DNA of 64,000 bases from an uncultured Chromatiaceae bacterium (GTDB taxonomy: Bacteria > Pseudomonadota > Gammaproteobacteria > Enterobacterales > Alteromonadaceae): NCBI GenBank assembly GCA_946482615.1, contig CAMLSF010000001.1, positions 1-64,000 of the forward strand, in the 5' to 3' direction. Within the stretch, counting starts at the first letter, position 1. The number at the start of each line of letters is the position of its first letter. Below, one piece after another: positions 52,862 to 61,405 of the stretch. The position numbers and the translations under genes are program-made. The notes beneath the pieces are model-generated. The model was not told the origin of the DNA. It ran no database searches and saw nothing but the letters and a program-made list of their open reading frames with translations.

Positions 52862-54202
52862 TTACACAGCGTTAAACAGCACTTGCATCATTTCATCTGC
52901 AGTACTGATGGTTTTGGCGTTGGCCTGATAACTTTGCTGGAAGGACATCAAATCAACCAGTTGCTTACTGATATCGACGTTTGAGCCCATATAAGAGCCG
53001 GCCAGAATGGCACCAAAGCTGCCTTCCGAAGGCACACCAATCAACGCCTCACCGGATTTTTGGCTGGCATACCAGGTGGTGTTATTGGCGCTTTCCAACC
53101 CTTGTGGATTGGCAAAGTTAGCCAAAGCGATCTGGCCTTGTAATTTCACTTCGCCGTTCGAGAAGGTGGCATACACTTCACCATTTTCAGCCACGGCCAC
53201 ACCACTGAATTCACCTGAGGTATACCCATCAGGTTTGTTTTCATATAAACCAAAAGCAGAACCAAACTGAGTGCTCTTTACCAAGTCCAGTTTGATATTC
53301 ATCGCCTCCGCGCCATTAGTGGGTGCAAAAGAAAAATTCAGTTCACGTTTATTGGCAGGGTCAGTGACGTTGTTATCTAAAGGAGGAGTCGTTCCGTCCA
53401 AAGGTAATAATTGTCCTTTACCATCAAAGGTCATCCGCACCACATGGGCGGTATCCAGATTCCCTTCACTGTCTTTAGCCACAATCTCATTAGTACCAGC
53501 GGCAAGACCAAAAGCTGCTGCATCCAGTGGTTTGCCATCCATGTAATAAGTCACATCCCACTGATTTGCACCGGCATGGTTAAAATACTGAGTTAAGGTA
53601 TGGCTGTTACCTAAAGAGTCAAACACTTCACTGGACTGGGAGTAGCTAAAAGCAGTGCCATCTTTTGGATCAAAAGCGACTAAAGGTACTGCGGTCTGAT
53701 CAGGCAGTGGAATCACATCACTACCCGAATTCAGGTTCAGTGAAAAGTTAATATTGCTGGAAGCTTTAGCCGGAATATTTCCTGCTTCAATTTTCAGATC
53801 AGTTAACAAACCCGGGACTAAATTGCCCTGATCATCAATGCCATAGCCCTGCAATTTATCGCCATTGTTGGTGATGATGCTGCGGTCACTGCCATCCATT
53901 TTAAACTGACCCGCCTGGGTGTAGGCCAGACGACCATTTTCAGAGATGATAAAAAAGCCTTTACCAGTGATAGCTAAATCCAGACTTTGGCCTGTTCCCA
54001 CCAGATTGCCGGCTTTTTCAAAGTTTTCGCTGGTGGCGGATACATTGACACCACTGCGCTGACCGCCGCTGTACAAGGCAGAAAATTCCGTACTGGTGGT
54101 TTTATAGCCTGCAGTACCGGCGTTAGCTATATTGTTTGATGTCACTTCCAGTGCTTTTTGGGTCGAACTTAAGCCACTCAGGCCAATACTAAACATCGAC
54201 AT
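52862..54202 (-). CDS. flgE: Lateral flagellar hook protein FlgE
   Basis: A 446-residue hook subunit. SMFSIGLSGLSSTQKALEVTSNNIANAGTAGYKTTSTEFSALY opens it, a Flg_bbr and FlaE central domain follows, and GSYMGSNVDISKQLVDLMSFQQSYQANAKTISTADEMMQVLFNAV closes it. Normal length for lateral hooks. Confidence 0.95.
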   Translation of the reverse strand: MSMFSIGLSGLSSTQKALEVTSNNIANAGTAGYKTTSTEFSALYSGGQRSGVNVSATSENFEKAGNLVGTGQSLDLAITGKGFFIISENGRLAYTQAGQFKMDGSDRSIITNNGDKLQGYGIDDQGNLVPGLLTDLKIEAGNIPAKASSNINFSLNLNSGSDVIPLPDQTAVPLVAFDPKDGTAFSYSQSSEVFDSLGNSHTLTQYFNHAGANQWDVTYYMDGKPLDAAAFGLAAGTNEIVAKDSEGNLDTAHVVRMTFDGKGQLLPLDGTTPPLDNNVTDPANKRELNFSFAPTNGAEAMNIKLDLVKSTQFGSAFGLYENKPDGYTSGEFSGVAVAENGEVYATFSNGEVKLQGQIALANFANPQGLESANNTTWYASQKSGEALIGVPSEGSFGAILAGSYMGSNVDISKQLVDLMSFQQSYQANAKTISTADEMMQVLFNAV

Positions 54203-54213
54203 TATGCGGTTCC

Positions 54214-54891
54214 TTAACTCTGAGTTGTTTTAGACAACTGGTTGATATCAAAAAGGTAATGATTACCTAAGCCATTGACTTGCAGGATGATGTCGTCCGG
54301 GCCTGTGCCGACAGAGACCCGCTCTACTTCATTGGTCAGGTAAGTAGGTACTTGCTGTTTAGTGGTATTGAGCTGCACTTCAGCCTGGATACTGTAGGCA
54401 CCAGCTTCCTGCTGTGGAAACGCAAAACGCACTGTGCCTATGGCTGGGTTGTCCAGTGTAATTTCGTCAGCCAAAGTGCCTTTACTGTCATATAAACGCA
54501 CAACAACTCTGTCTACCTTGGCCCCGAGGTTAATAGCGCCTTCAACCTTATCCGCTTCTTCCAGCGATACTGTGTCGGCTTTGACATCGACTTTCTGGCC
54601 GACCAGACTGGTCGCTTCCATCGCCTGCATGCTTTGCATGTATTTGATTTGCTGGCCGGACTGAATATTGAGGTTTTCTAAACTCTCCACACTGCTAAAT
54701 TCTGCCAGTTGGCTGACATACTCTGTGCCATCCATGGGATTTAACGGGTTCTGATTACTTATTTGTGCCACCAGCAATTCCAGAAACATGCTGGATAAGC
54801 CAGCTGCGTCGGTTTTGCCATTGCTGGCGATCTGGTCACTTTGTGCTGTGTTACGTACAGCTGAATTGTTATCCACTGCCGACATAGTCAA
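54214..54891 (-). CDS. flgD: Lateral flagellar hook-cap protein FlgD
   Basis: A 225-residue hook scaffolding protein: SSMFLELLVAQISNQNPLNPMDGTEYVSQLAEFSSVESLENLN is the conserved FlgD N-terminus, followed by an Ig-like/Tudor C-terminal region. Confidence 0.95.
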   Translation of the reverse strand: MTMSAVDNNSAVRNTAQSDQIASNGKTDAAGLSSMFLELLVAQISNQNPLNPMDGTEYVSQLAEFSSVESLENLNIQSGQQIKYMQSMQAMEATSLVGQKVDVKADTVSLEEADKVEGAINLGAKVDRVVVRLYDSKGTLADEITLDNPAIGTVRFAFPQQEAGAYSIQAEVQLNTTKQQVPTYLTNEVERVSVGTGPDDIILQVNGLGNHYLFDINQLSKTTQS

Positions 54892-54895
54892 TTCC

Positions 54896-55312
54896 TTATT
54901 GGCCCAGCTTCAGCAAACTTTGCTGCATGCTGGAGACTCGGTTCATTACTTCCACAGAGGTCTGGAAAGCGCGGGAAGCAGACATCATGTCAGCCATTTC
55001 AGCCACAGGGTTGACGTTGGAATAAAACACCATGCCATCTGCATTGGCTATAGGGTTATTGGGTTCAAAACGTTGTTCTACTGTGCGGTCTGACTTCACT
55101 ACGCCCAGGGTTTGTACCTGAGCCGACATAGACCTGTTATCAAAATCCTGAGTGTATAAAGCGGAAAACACTGGCTTGGTGGCGCGATAAGCTTCAGCTT
55201 CACTGGAAGCTGCAGTGTCCGCGTTGGCTAAATTGGAAGCGACAGTATCCAGACGCATCACCTGAGCCCGCATCGCGCTGCCGCCTATGTCATAAATAGC
55301 AGAAAAAGACAT
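54896..55312 (-). CDS. flgC: Lateral flagellar rod protein FlgC
   Basis: A 138-residue rod protein: FSAIYDIGGSAMRAQVMRLDTVASNLANADTAASSEAEAYRATKPVF and the end NPVAEMADMMSASRAFQTSVEVMNRVSSMQQSLLKLGQ are typical. It follows flgB by 2 bases. Confidence 0.95.
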   Translation of the reverse strand: MSFSAIYDIGGSAMRAQVMRLDTVASNLANADTAASSEAEAYRATKPVFSALYTQDFDNRSMSAQVQTLGVVKSDRTVEQRFEPNNPIANADGMVFYSNVNPVAEMADMMSASRAFQTSVEVMNRVSSMQQSLLKLGQ

Positions 55313-55314
55313 GC

Positions 55315-55689
55315 TTATTCTCCCTTAATGGCTTTGTGCAAGCCGTTAATTTTCATATTCAGAAAGGTCAGGCTGGTTTGAAAATCCATACTGTTGGCGG
55401 CGAAATTGGCCTGTTCTACGCTGAGTTCCGCTGTGTTGCCATCGGCTGACGGCTGAAAAGGCACGCGGTATTTCAGTTCATCACGCACATCAGATGCGTT
55501 CATACTGGCACCATAAGAGCTGGTTAAATCCGACTCAATATTTTGCAGAATGCTTTGATAATCCAGATCCCGGGCCTTAAAACCAGGCGTGTCGACATTG
55601 GCCAGATTGCCTGAGATAATCTCGGCTCTGTCGAGGCGAAGTTGCAGTGAAAACGGATGTACACCTAAAGCTTTGTTAAAAAATTCCAT
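55315..55689 (-). CDS. flgB: Lateral flagellar rod protein FlgB
   Basis: A 124-residue proximal rod protein and the first gene of the flgB-to-flgL operon: QLRLDRAEIISGNLANVDTPGFKARDLDYQSIL then MDFQTSLTFLNMKINGLHKAIKGE. A sigma-54-like promoter lies 40 bases upstream. Confidence 0.95.
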   Translation of the reverse strand: MEFFNKALGVHPFSLQLRLDRAEIISGNLANVDTPGFKARDLDYQSILQNIESDLTSSYGASMNASDVRDELKYRVPFQPSADGNTAELSVEQANFAANSMDFQTSLTFLNMKINGLHKAIKGE

Positions 55690-55728
55690 CTGAGTGCTCT
55701 GTGAATGCAGCAGTAGTGGTGATGGAGG

Positions 55729-55744
55729 TACAAGCTTTATGCCA
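55729..55744 (-). promoter_or_regulatory. Sigma-54-like promoter of the flgB operon
   Basis: TGGCAT, five bases (AAAGC), TTGTA on the minus strand, against consensus TGGCAC-N5-TTGCA: 5 of 6 and 4 of 5 identical, with the GG-to-G spacing exact. It would be the target of LafK. The flgB ATG is 40 bases downstream. Confidence 0.6.
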
Positions 55745-55767
55745 TCATTAAAAGGCTATATAATTTA

Positions 55768-56526
55768 ATGACTTACACTAAAAGCATCGCAAATCCGGCC
55801 CTAAGGGCGGAAGTCCTGCTTCCGCTACGGAAGTGGTTAGTTTTCCTCCTGTTGTGTGTTCCGGCCGCCACTTTTGCCAATGCACAGCTGGAGCAACAGA
55901 TCCGTTCCCATATCAGTGCTGAAGTCCAAAACTTTGCCCGTCAACTGGGTGCAAAAGGCCCGATCAAGCAGGAACTGGAGTTAAGTCTGCCTGGTGGTTT
56001 AACTAAATATGGCCGCTGCGCTAAGCTCGATATCAGCCGCAGCAACAGTCAGCAAGCGCCCTGGGGTCGGGTCAGCTACAGCTTAAACTGCAAAGATAAA
56101 ACCAGCTGGCAAAGCAGAGTGACAGCCAAAGTCAAAGTCTGGTTGCCTGTAGTGGTTGCAAATCAGGCGATTCAAAAAAACGAGCTGTTGACCGAAGCCA
56201 TGCTGGGCACCCGCCTGACCGAACTGACACAGTCTAAACTCAGTATTGAATTAAACCCCGCCGCTTTAGCAGGCATGCAGACCAAACGCCGTATTCAGGC
56301 AGGGCAAGTGATCAGCCGTCATCTGTTGGAGCATAAACTGCTGGTGGAAAAAGGCAGCCATGTGATCATCAGGGTGCAAACTCAGGGTTTTGAAGCCAGC
56401 ACCAAAGGCGTAGCTTTAGAAAACGGCCAATTAGGTCAGCGTATTAAGGTACAGAATTTAAGCTCTGGTACTGTGCTCGAAGCCGATGTAGTGGCTGAAG
56501 CCACAGTACAAAGTATTTTTAAATAG
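55768..56526 (+). CDS. flgA: Lateral flagellar P-ring chaperone FlgA
   Basis: A 252-residue periplasmic chaperone for FlgI. The C-terminal SAF domain (VANQAIQKNELLTEAMLGTRLTEL, GMQTKRRIQAGQVISRHLLE, LVEKGSHVIIRVQTQGF) is diagnostic. The signal peptide (LVFLLLCVPAATFANA) has an unusually long n-region of about 23 residues, encoded partly by a hairpin repeat (55807-55832). A TATAAT-like box ends just before the ATG, so the real start or promoter is unsure, yet no later start keeps the signal peptide. Confidence 0.88.
   Translation: MTYTKSIANPALRAEVLLPLRKWLVFLLLCVPAATFANAQLEQQIRSHISAEVQNFARQLGAKGPIKQELELSLPGGLTKYGRCAKLDISRSNSQQAPWGRVSYSLNCKDKTSWQSRVTAKVKVWLPVVVANQAIQKNELLTEAMLGTRLTELTQSKLSIELNPAALAGMQTKRRIQAGQVISRHLLEHKLLVEKGSHVIIRVQTQGFEASTKGVALENGQLGQRIKVQNLSSGTVLEADVVAEATVQSIFK
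55807..55832. repeat. Three-arm hairpin element, copy 2, inside flgA
   Basis: CGGAAG, then CTTCCG, then CGGAAG, giving alternative hairpins in the same order as at 42885-42910. It encodes RAEVLLPLRK in the signal-peptide n-region, which looks like a repeat insertion in coding sequence. Confidence 0.45.
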
Positions 56527-56529
56527 GAT

Positions 56530-56558
56530 TAAAGTTTCTGCCTAAAGCTGTCGCTTAA
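56530..56558 (+). promoter_or_regulatory. Sigma-28-like promoter of flgM
   Basis: TAAAGTTT, an exact match to the sigma-28 -35 consensus, then 12 bases and GTCGCTTAA (5 of 8 against GCCGATAA). It lies about 52 bases before flgM and parallels the lafA site. flgM also has a class 3 promoter in Salmonella. Confidence 0.65.
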
Positions 56559-56609
56559 CAAAGATAGCAGCAGAATTTCGGATCATGATCCGGCAATCAG
56601 GTAACTATC

Positions 56610-56897
56610 ATGGTAAAAATTGACCATTACAGTCAGGTGCAACCCCTGATCAAAACTGACCAGCAAGGCCAGAGCAGTCAGACCAAAACCGCTACTGCAG
56701 TGACTCAGCCTGCAGAAGCGCAAGCCTCAATCAGCAGCACCACTCAGGCAGTGCAACAGGCCTTTGAGCAGTTGCAGCAACAAAGCGAAGTGGATTTAGA
56801 CAAAGTCGCCAAAATTAAACTGGCCTTGTCTGAAGGCTCACTGCAACTGGATGATGACCTGTTAGTGCAAGCTATGCTGGATTTCCATAAAAAATGA
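56610..56897 (+). CDS. flgM: Lateral anti-sigma-28 factor FlgM
   Basis: A 95-residue, largely unstructured protein that holds FliA (LafS) inactive until it is exported through the finished hook. The C-terminal VDLDKVAKIKLALSEGSLQLDDDLLVQAMLDFHKK is the FlgM sigma-binding part. It overlaps flgN by 4 bases. Confidence 0.93.
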   Translation: MVKIDHYSQVQPLIKTDQQGQSSQTKTATAVTQPAEAQASISSTTQAVQQAFEQLQQQSEVDLDKVAKIKLALSEGSLQLDDDLLVQAMLDFHKK

Positions 56898-57328
56898 ATC
56901 AGACGGCTCTGAAGCATATTATTGCCGGGCTGCAACATGATGCGGATCTGCTGCAACAGCTTAGCCCTATGCTGCAAAAACAGTATGTGTTGATGAGCAT
57001 GCGTCAGAGCAGCGAACTGGAACAGTTAAATCAAAAAGCCGCCATGCTGCTGGAACAGTTACAGCGCAATGCAACAGAACGTTATCAGGCGATGAGCGTA
57101 CTGCAGTTACAACCCACAGAACAAGGTTTTGAGCGCTTATTGTCTTCTTTACCGGAAAAAATCCGCGAGGCCAGCCAACAATTGCTAAACAAAGTGCAAC
57201 GTCACACTGAACTTTGCCAGCAATTGAATCAGAAAAACGGCGAACTTCTGGCTCACCAGCGCCAATTGATGCAAAACCTGCTGGGAATGGACAATAAAAC
57301 CAGCTATCCGGATATGCCGTTGGGTTAA
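56894..57328 (+). CDS. flgN: Lateral flagellar chaperone FlgN
   Basis: A 144-residue helical chaperone for FlgK and FlgL. The call rests on place after flgM, size and the FlgN-like coiled coil (LQHDADLLQQLSPMLQKQYVLMSMRQSSELEQLNQKAAMLLEQLQ). The next gene is convergent, 22 bases away, with no obvious terminator between. Confidence 0.85.
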   Translation: MNQTALKHIIAGLQHDADLLQQLSPMLQKQYVLMSMRQSSELEQLNQKAAMLLEQLQRNATERYQAMSVLQLQPTEQGFERLLSSLPEKIREASQQLLNKVQRHTELCQQLNQKNGELLAHQRQLMQNLLGMDNKTSYPDMPLG

Positions 57329-57350
57329 ACCCTGAGGGTTCTTCAACTCT

Positions 57351-58073
57351 TTAGCGGCACAGCTGAACCATAGTGGCCACTTTTTGTGGGTCTACTCTGC
57401 CCTGACTGAGCACGGCTGAATAACTGTGCACAGACCAGAGGTTGCCCGCAGCTTTTAAGCTATCCACTACTGTGGTCAGATTGCTAAGGTTCACACCTCC
57501 GCCAACTACCAGTTCAATACGGCCTGCGGCCTGAATGTGCAGTTGCTCTAAGTGCGCAAGACCATGCATCACTCCCAGATTGCTGCCCCATGCAGTACCG
57601 GCGCTCAGCACTCTGTCGACCCCGGATTCGATCAGTTGCTCCAGTGCCTGACGCTGGTCCTTTATCGCATCAAAAGCGCGATGAAAAGTCACCTGCAGCC
57701 CCAGCTTTTTAGCCTGATTCACCAACAGATCCAGCGAAGGCAAATCCAGGCAAAGCTCTGGATTTAATAGCCCCAACACTACACCATTGGCACCAGCATC
57801 AGCAGCCTGAGCAATAGCCAGTTGCATAGAGGCCAACTCAGCTTTCGTCTGAATTTGATCGTCGCTGCGAAACCTCACCATCACCAGCAATCCGGGGACA
57901 GTCACAAAAGCCTGACGCGCTTTTTTCATGGCAAGCAGAGTGGGGGTCATGCCCTGTTGCTGCATATCAGCACAAAGCTCTATACGACTGGCACCACCTT
58001 GCAATGCTGCTTTAACATTGGCTTCCAGCTGTTCTGAATCGTCGGCGTTAATGCAAATTTCCAGCTGTGTCAT
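57351..58073 (-). CDS. cutC: CutC family TIM-barrel protein
   Basis: A 240-residue protein. EICINADDSEQLEANVKAALQGGASRIELCADM, VMVRFR, GANGVVLGLL and VTFHRAFDAIKD are the CutC signature. The old role in copper handling is poorly supported. Here it follows a glycosylasparaginase and a sugar kinase gene, suggesting part in N-glycan/GlcNAc breakdown. Start ATG 58073 (MTQLEI) matches the family; the frame runs on 47 codons into the upstream gene without support. Confidence 0.85.
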   Translation of the reverse strand: MTQLEICINADDSEQLEANVKAALQGGASRIELCADMQQQGMTPTLLAMKKARQAFVTVPGLLVMVRFRSDDQIQTKAELASMQLAIAQAADAGANGVVLGLLNPELCLDLPSLDLLVNQAKKLGLQVTFHRAFDAIKDQRQALEQLIESGVDRVLSAGTAWGSNLGVMHGLAHLEQLHIQAAGRIELVVGGGVNLSNLTTVVDSLKAAGNLWSVHSYSAVLSQGRVDPQKVATMVQLCR

Positions 58074-58113
58074 GGTAAAAGTTCCGACGCCTTGCAGCCG
58101 AATGACCGGAACA

Positions 58114-59085
58114 TCAGACTCCGGCTCCGAGCAGACTTTTGCCATCAAGCAGTTGACTGCCCGCTTTGTTTTGTACGGCGTAATTAAAACCAGGCTGAAT
58201 GCCATAAGCCCCATACTGGCCTTGTTTATTTAATGCCAGAAAACCTACCTGATACTGCGCATAATCACCCAGCTTACGGGCAATACGCAGTACAGCTTGT
58301 TTACAGGCATCTTCCGGACTGGCGCCCTGACGCATCATTTCGACCACCAGATGGCTGCCTACAGTTTTGATCATCAGCTCGCCCATGCCGGTGGCCGTGG
58401 CGGCCCCTATATCATTGTCGACATACAAACCCGCGCCGATAAGAGGTGAATCACCGACCCGGCCATGCATTTTGTAAGCTGCACCGCTGGTGGTACAAGC
58501 GCCACTTAAATTGCCGGCAGCATCCAGCGCCAGCATGCCGATGGTGTCGTGATTTTCGATATTAATTTGCTGAATTTTCTGGTCTTTTAACCAGGCTTTC
58601 CAGTCCGCTTCGGCTTCAGGAGTCAGCAGGTTTTCTTCTTTAAAACCCTGCTGCAAAGCAAAGTGTTTCGCGCCTTCGCCGACCAGCATCACATGAGGTG
58701 TTTTTTCCATCACCAGCCGTGCCACTGATATCGGATGTTTAATGTTCTGCAAAAAGGCCACTGAACCACAGTTCATATGCTCATCCATAATGCAGGCATC
58801 CAGAGTCACTATACCGTCCCTGTCCGGGTAACCGCCGTAGCCGACAGTCCTGACTTTGGGGTCGGCTTCAGGCACCCGCACTCCGGCCTCAACCGCATCC
58901 AAAGCCCGGCCACCTTTGGCCAACACTTGCCAGGCCGCTGCATTGGCAGCCACCCCATGCTCCCAGGTAGACACCACTATGGCTTCAGGTTGTTTTTTGG
59001 TGGCAGCAAAAGCCGGACTGATTTTGGTCAGGCCTGTCAGGCCTAATAAAGCGGATAATTTCAGAAAATCACGTCTTGAGCGCAT
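58114..59085 (-). CDS. Tat-exported N4-(beta-N-acetylglucosaminyl)-L-asparaginase
   Basis: A 323-residue Ntn-hydrolase that splits GlcNAc-Asn, the last step in N-glycan breakdown. The Tat signal RSRRDFLKLS (twin Arg at 4-5) precedes a hydrophobic stretch and AFA. The autoproteolytic site is D-T in NHDTIGMLALD, where Thr becomes the nucleophile. GNLSGACTTSG, GRVGDSPLIGAG and TGMGE line the substrate pocket. It overlaps the kinase gene by 1 base. Confidence 0.92.
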   Translation of the reverse strand: MRSRRDFLKLSALLGLTGLTKISPAFAATKKQPEAIVVSTWEHGVAANAAAWQVLAKGGRALDAVEAGVRVPEADPKVRTVGYGGYPDRDGIVTLDACIMDEHMNCGSVAFLQNIKHPISVARLVMEKTPHVMLVGEGAKHFALQQGFKEENLLTPEAEADWKAWLKDQKIQQINIENHDTIGMLALDAAGNLSGACTTSGAAYKMHGRVGDSPLIGAGLYVDNDIGAATATGMGELMIKTVGSHLVVEMMRQGASPEDACKQAVLRIARKLGDYAQYQVGFLALNKQGQYGAYGIQPGFNYAVQNKAGSQLLDGKSLLGAGV

Positions 59086-60008
59086 TAGTTTTCCTTAACA
59101 ACACGCAGAGCCGCCTGATGCGACTGCCTGGCAAATAAAATGGCGCCTTGTTCCGGGGAAGACAACGCAGGATTGATACACAAGGACAATTGAGGATCCA
59201 GCCAGGGTTTTATCCGTTCTGAAATACCGCCTATCATCGACACGCGGGACACCTTAGTCTCCAGCAACTTACGGATCACCTGATTGATAAAAGCAGCACC
59301 ATGCTGAATAAAAGACAAACAAACTTTGTCGCCCTGATCTGCCAGCTCAAACACCAGCGGTGCCAGCCTGGCATACTCTGTGGCTGCGGCATTCATATAC
59401 TGTTCTGCCAGTTCTGTTGCTGTTTTATCTTTCAGCAAAACAGCAGTCAGCTTAGTGGGTAAGCCCACACCATCCGCATCCAGCAACACAGCTTTGACAG
59501 CTTCAAGGCCAAACCACGAACCGCTGCAAGTCGCATTGATTGGAAAACCATAACCCCCAATTTGGGTCAGTTGGCCCTGATGAGCAGATAAAGAGCTAAA
59601 ACCGGTACCAAGAATAATTACAGCGCCGTCCAGTCCCTGATGAGCTCCTGTCGCGGCTATATGTAAATCAGTGGTCAGATATAAAGCTTTGAATGGATGT
59701 TGCCACTGCTGCATCGCCTGCTGCATCAAGGGCAAATGAAGGCCTGCAAGTCCAGCACCTACAATAAGTTGCTTTTTATCAGCCGGAGTTAAACCTGCCT
59801 GCAATAAGGCTTCGTCTGTTGCCCTGAGAATAGACTGGATAGCTTGTTCTGTACTGTACACAGGATTGGCAGGTCCGCCGCGCCCCTCGCCCAGTAACAA
59901 GCCTGTATCGTCCTGCAACATAACCCGGCAATGGCTGCCTCCACCATCTATGCCCAGGTACCAGGCTTTGCTTATCCTATTTTCGGCAGATACCACTCTA
60001 TCCGTCAT
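59085..60008 (-). CDS. N-acetylglucosamine kinase-like BadF/BadG/BcrA/BcrD ATPase
   Basis: A 307-residue sugar kinase of the ASKHA fold. Phosphate-1 YLGIDGGGSHCRVML near the N-terminus, phosphate-2 ILGTGFSSLS, GGYGFPI and the adenosine motif SMIGGIS fit BadF-type GlcNAc kinases. Coupled to glycosylasparaginase, it probably phosphorylates the released GlcNAc. First gene of a three-gene operon with cutC. Confidence 0.85.
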   Translation of the reverse strand: MTDRVVSAENRISKAWYLGIDGGGSHCRVMLQDDTGLLLGEGRGGPANPVYSTEQAIQSILRATDEALLQAGLTPADKKQLIVGAGLAGLHLPLMQQAMQQWQHPFKALYLTTDLHIAATGAHQGLDGAVIILGTGFSSLSAHQGQLTQIGGYGFPINATCSGSWFGLEAVKAVLLDADGVGLPTKLTAVLLKDKTATELAEQYMNAAATEYARLAPLVFELADQGDKVCLSFIQHGAAFINQVIRKLLETKVSRVSMIGGISERIKPWLDPQLSLCINPALSSPEQGAILFARQSHQAALRVVKEN

Positions 60009-60170
60009 CTTGGGACTGTTCCTTTTGTATATGGGCTGCTACGGCCAGTTGTCCACCGGCCTGGCTGTCAGCTCAATCTAAACCATCCGTATCAGAGTAT
60101 CACCCCCTTCAGGCTCAGCGCTATGGATCCAAGCGGGGAAAGCAGCAAAACATCTCTCATTGCAAAAAAC

Positions 60171-61391
60171 TCAGCTTGCTGAACCTGTCAGCGGCGCGGC
60201 CCCCGAAGCAGTTGACGTCTGCATGTTCTGACGGGCTTTGCCCAAGCCAAAACACCAGCGCAACAGAGTAAAACGGCGGATGAATTCATAGCCCAGCCAA
60301 CATGCTACAACGGTCAGAACCAACAATAATGGAAACTCAAAAACTGCAGGTATAGCCCAGGGTTTAAGCCAACTGGCAAACAAAATAATCAGCGTCTGAT
60401 GCAAAATATACCAGGGCAATACAGCGTCGTTGCAGTACCTTAACAGCGGACTATTTGTTTTTGCCAGATAAGCTCCGGCGTACCCCAGCACGGCCAATAA
60501 CCACAGCCAGTGGTTTGCTATCAGCACTACTCCAAATAAAGTTTTCACCCAGACCGAAGTATCAAACTGTGCCGACACAGCAAATACATCATGGCGCTCA
60601 GCAATAATCAGGCTGTAACACAACAGGGCTAAACCCAGCCACAGCCTTCTGTGAGACACCAGCTGCTGCCACCATAAATCCTGCCGCGCCAGTAAAAAAC
60701 CAGCGATAAAAACCAAAAAGTATTTGGCATGGTTATACCAGTCATCCACCAAAGCATGGGTACTGGGAAAATCGGCCCTTAAAGTCCACCAGGCCCAAAA
60801 CATCAGAGCAAACACCAGCGCCAGGGCATAACGGCCCTGCAACTGCTGCAGCCAGCGCGCTTGTGCTACTGCATTTAGCAGCGGATAACACAGCAGCCCC
60901 AGCAGGCTGTAACACCATAAATAAGGAATAAACCAGGCGTGGTTCCAGGTCAGTAAGCCGATAGGGCTATGATGCTCCGGTAATAAGTCAGTGACAGGAT
61001 TGATATACTGCCACCAGAACTGCAAATAACCCGGCTGGATCAGCTGCTGGCTTAAGGCCTCGTAATAGACTTGCGGCACCACCACTACAAACATAGTGAA
61101 TAACAAAGGGATCAATAAGCGTCTGGAACGTAGCCCAAACAGTTTCAACCTGCTGATCCGCGGCAAGACCAGACTCAGCGCCATACCTGCGAGTAAAAAT
61201 AATAAAGACATACGCCATGGGTTGGTCAGGATCATTAAATCCTGCAATCCGGTAAAAGTCTGCTCACTTTTAATATGCCAGCCCCAGTCCGCCACATAAT
61301 ACATACCAATGTGGTACAAAATCAGCAAAGCAAAAGCCAGGCTGCGCAGCCAGTCCAGTTCGTATCGACGCGCGGTTAGTGTTCGTGTCAT
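60171..61391 (-). CDS. Acyltransferase 3 (OpgC-like) membrane protein
   Basis: A 406-residue inner-membrane protein of about ten helices. RRYELDWLRSLAFALLILYHIGMYY carries the catalytic His of the acyltransferase-3 family, and HAWFIPYLWCYSLLG is another conserved stretch. The family acylates sugars of glucans or surface polymers. The gene stands 162 bases upstream of the GlcNAc kinase, and no promoter or terminator is clear in the gap. Confidence 0.82.
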   Translation of the reverse strand: MTRTLTARRYELDWLRSLAFALLILYHIGMYYVADWGWHIKSEQTFTGLQDLMILTNPWRMSLLFLLAGMALSLVLPRISRLKLFGLRSRRLLIPLLFTMFVVVVPQVYYEALSQQLIQPGYLQFWWQYINPVTDLLPEHHSPIGLLTWNHAWFIPYLWCYSLLGLLCYPLLNAVAQARWLQQLQGRYALALVFALMFWAWWTLRADFPSTHALVDDWYNHAKYFLVFIAGFLLARQDLWWQQLVSHRRLWLGLALLCYSLIIAERHDVFAVSAQFDTSVWVKTLFGVVLIANHWLWLLAVLGYAGAYLAKTNSPLLRYCNDAVLPWYILHQTLIILFASWLKPWAIPAVFEFPLLLVLTVVACWLGYEFIRRFTLLRWCFGLGKARQNMQTSTASGAAPLTGSAS

Positions 61392-61405
61392 CCTACTTTT
61401 CCTTC

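Noticed and set aside
58074..58214. 47-codon upstream extension of cutC
   Set aside because: It lies in the end of the glycosylasparaginase gene, and CutC proteins begin at the MTQLEI position.
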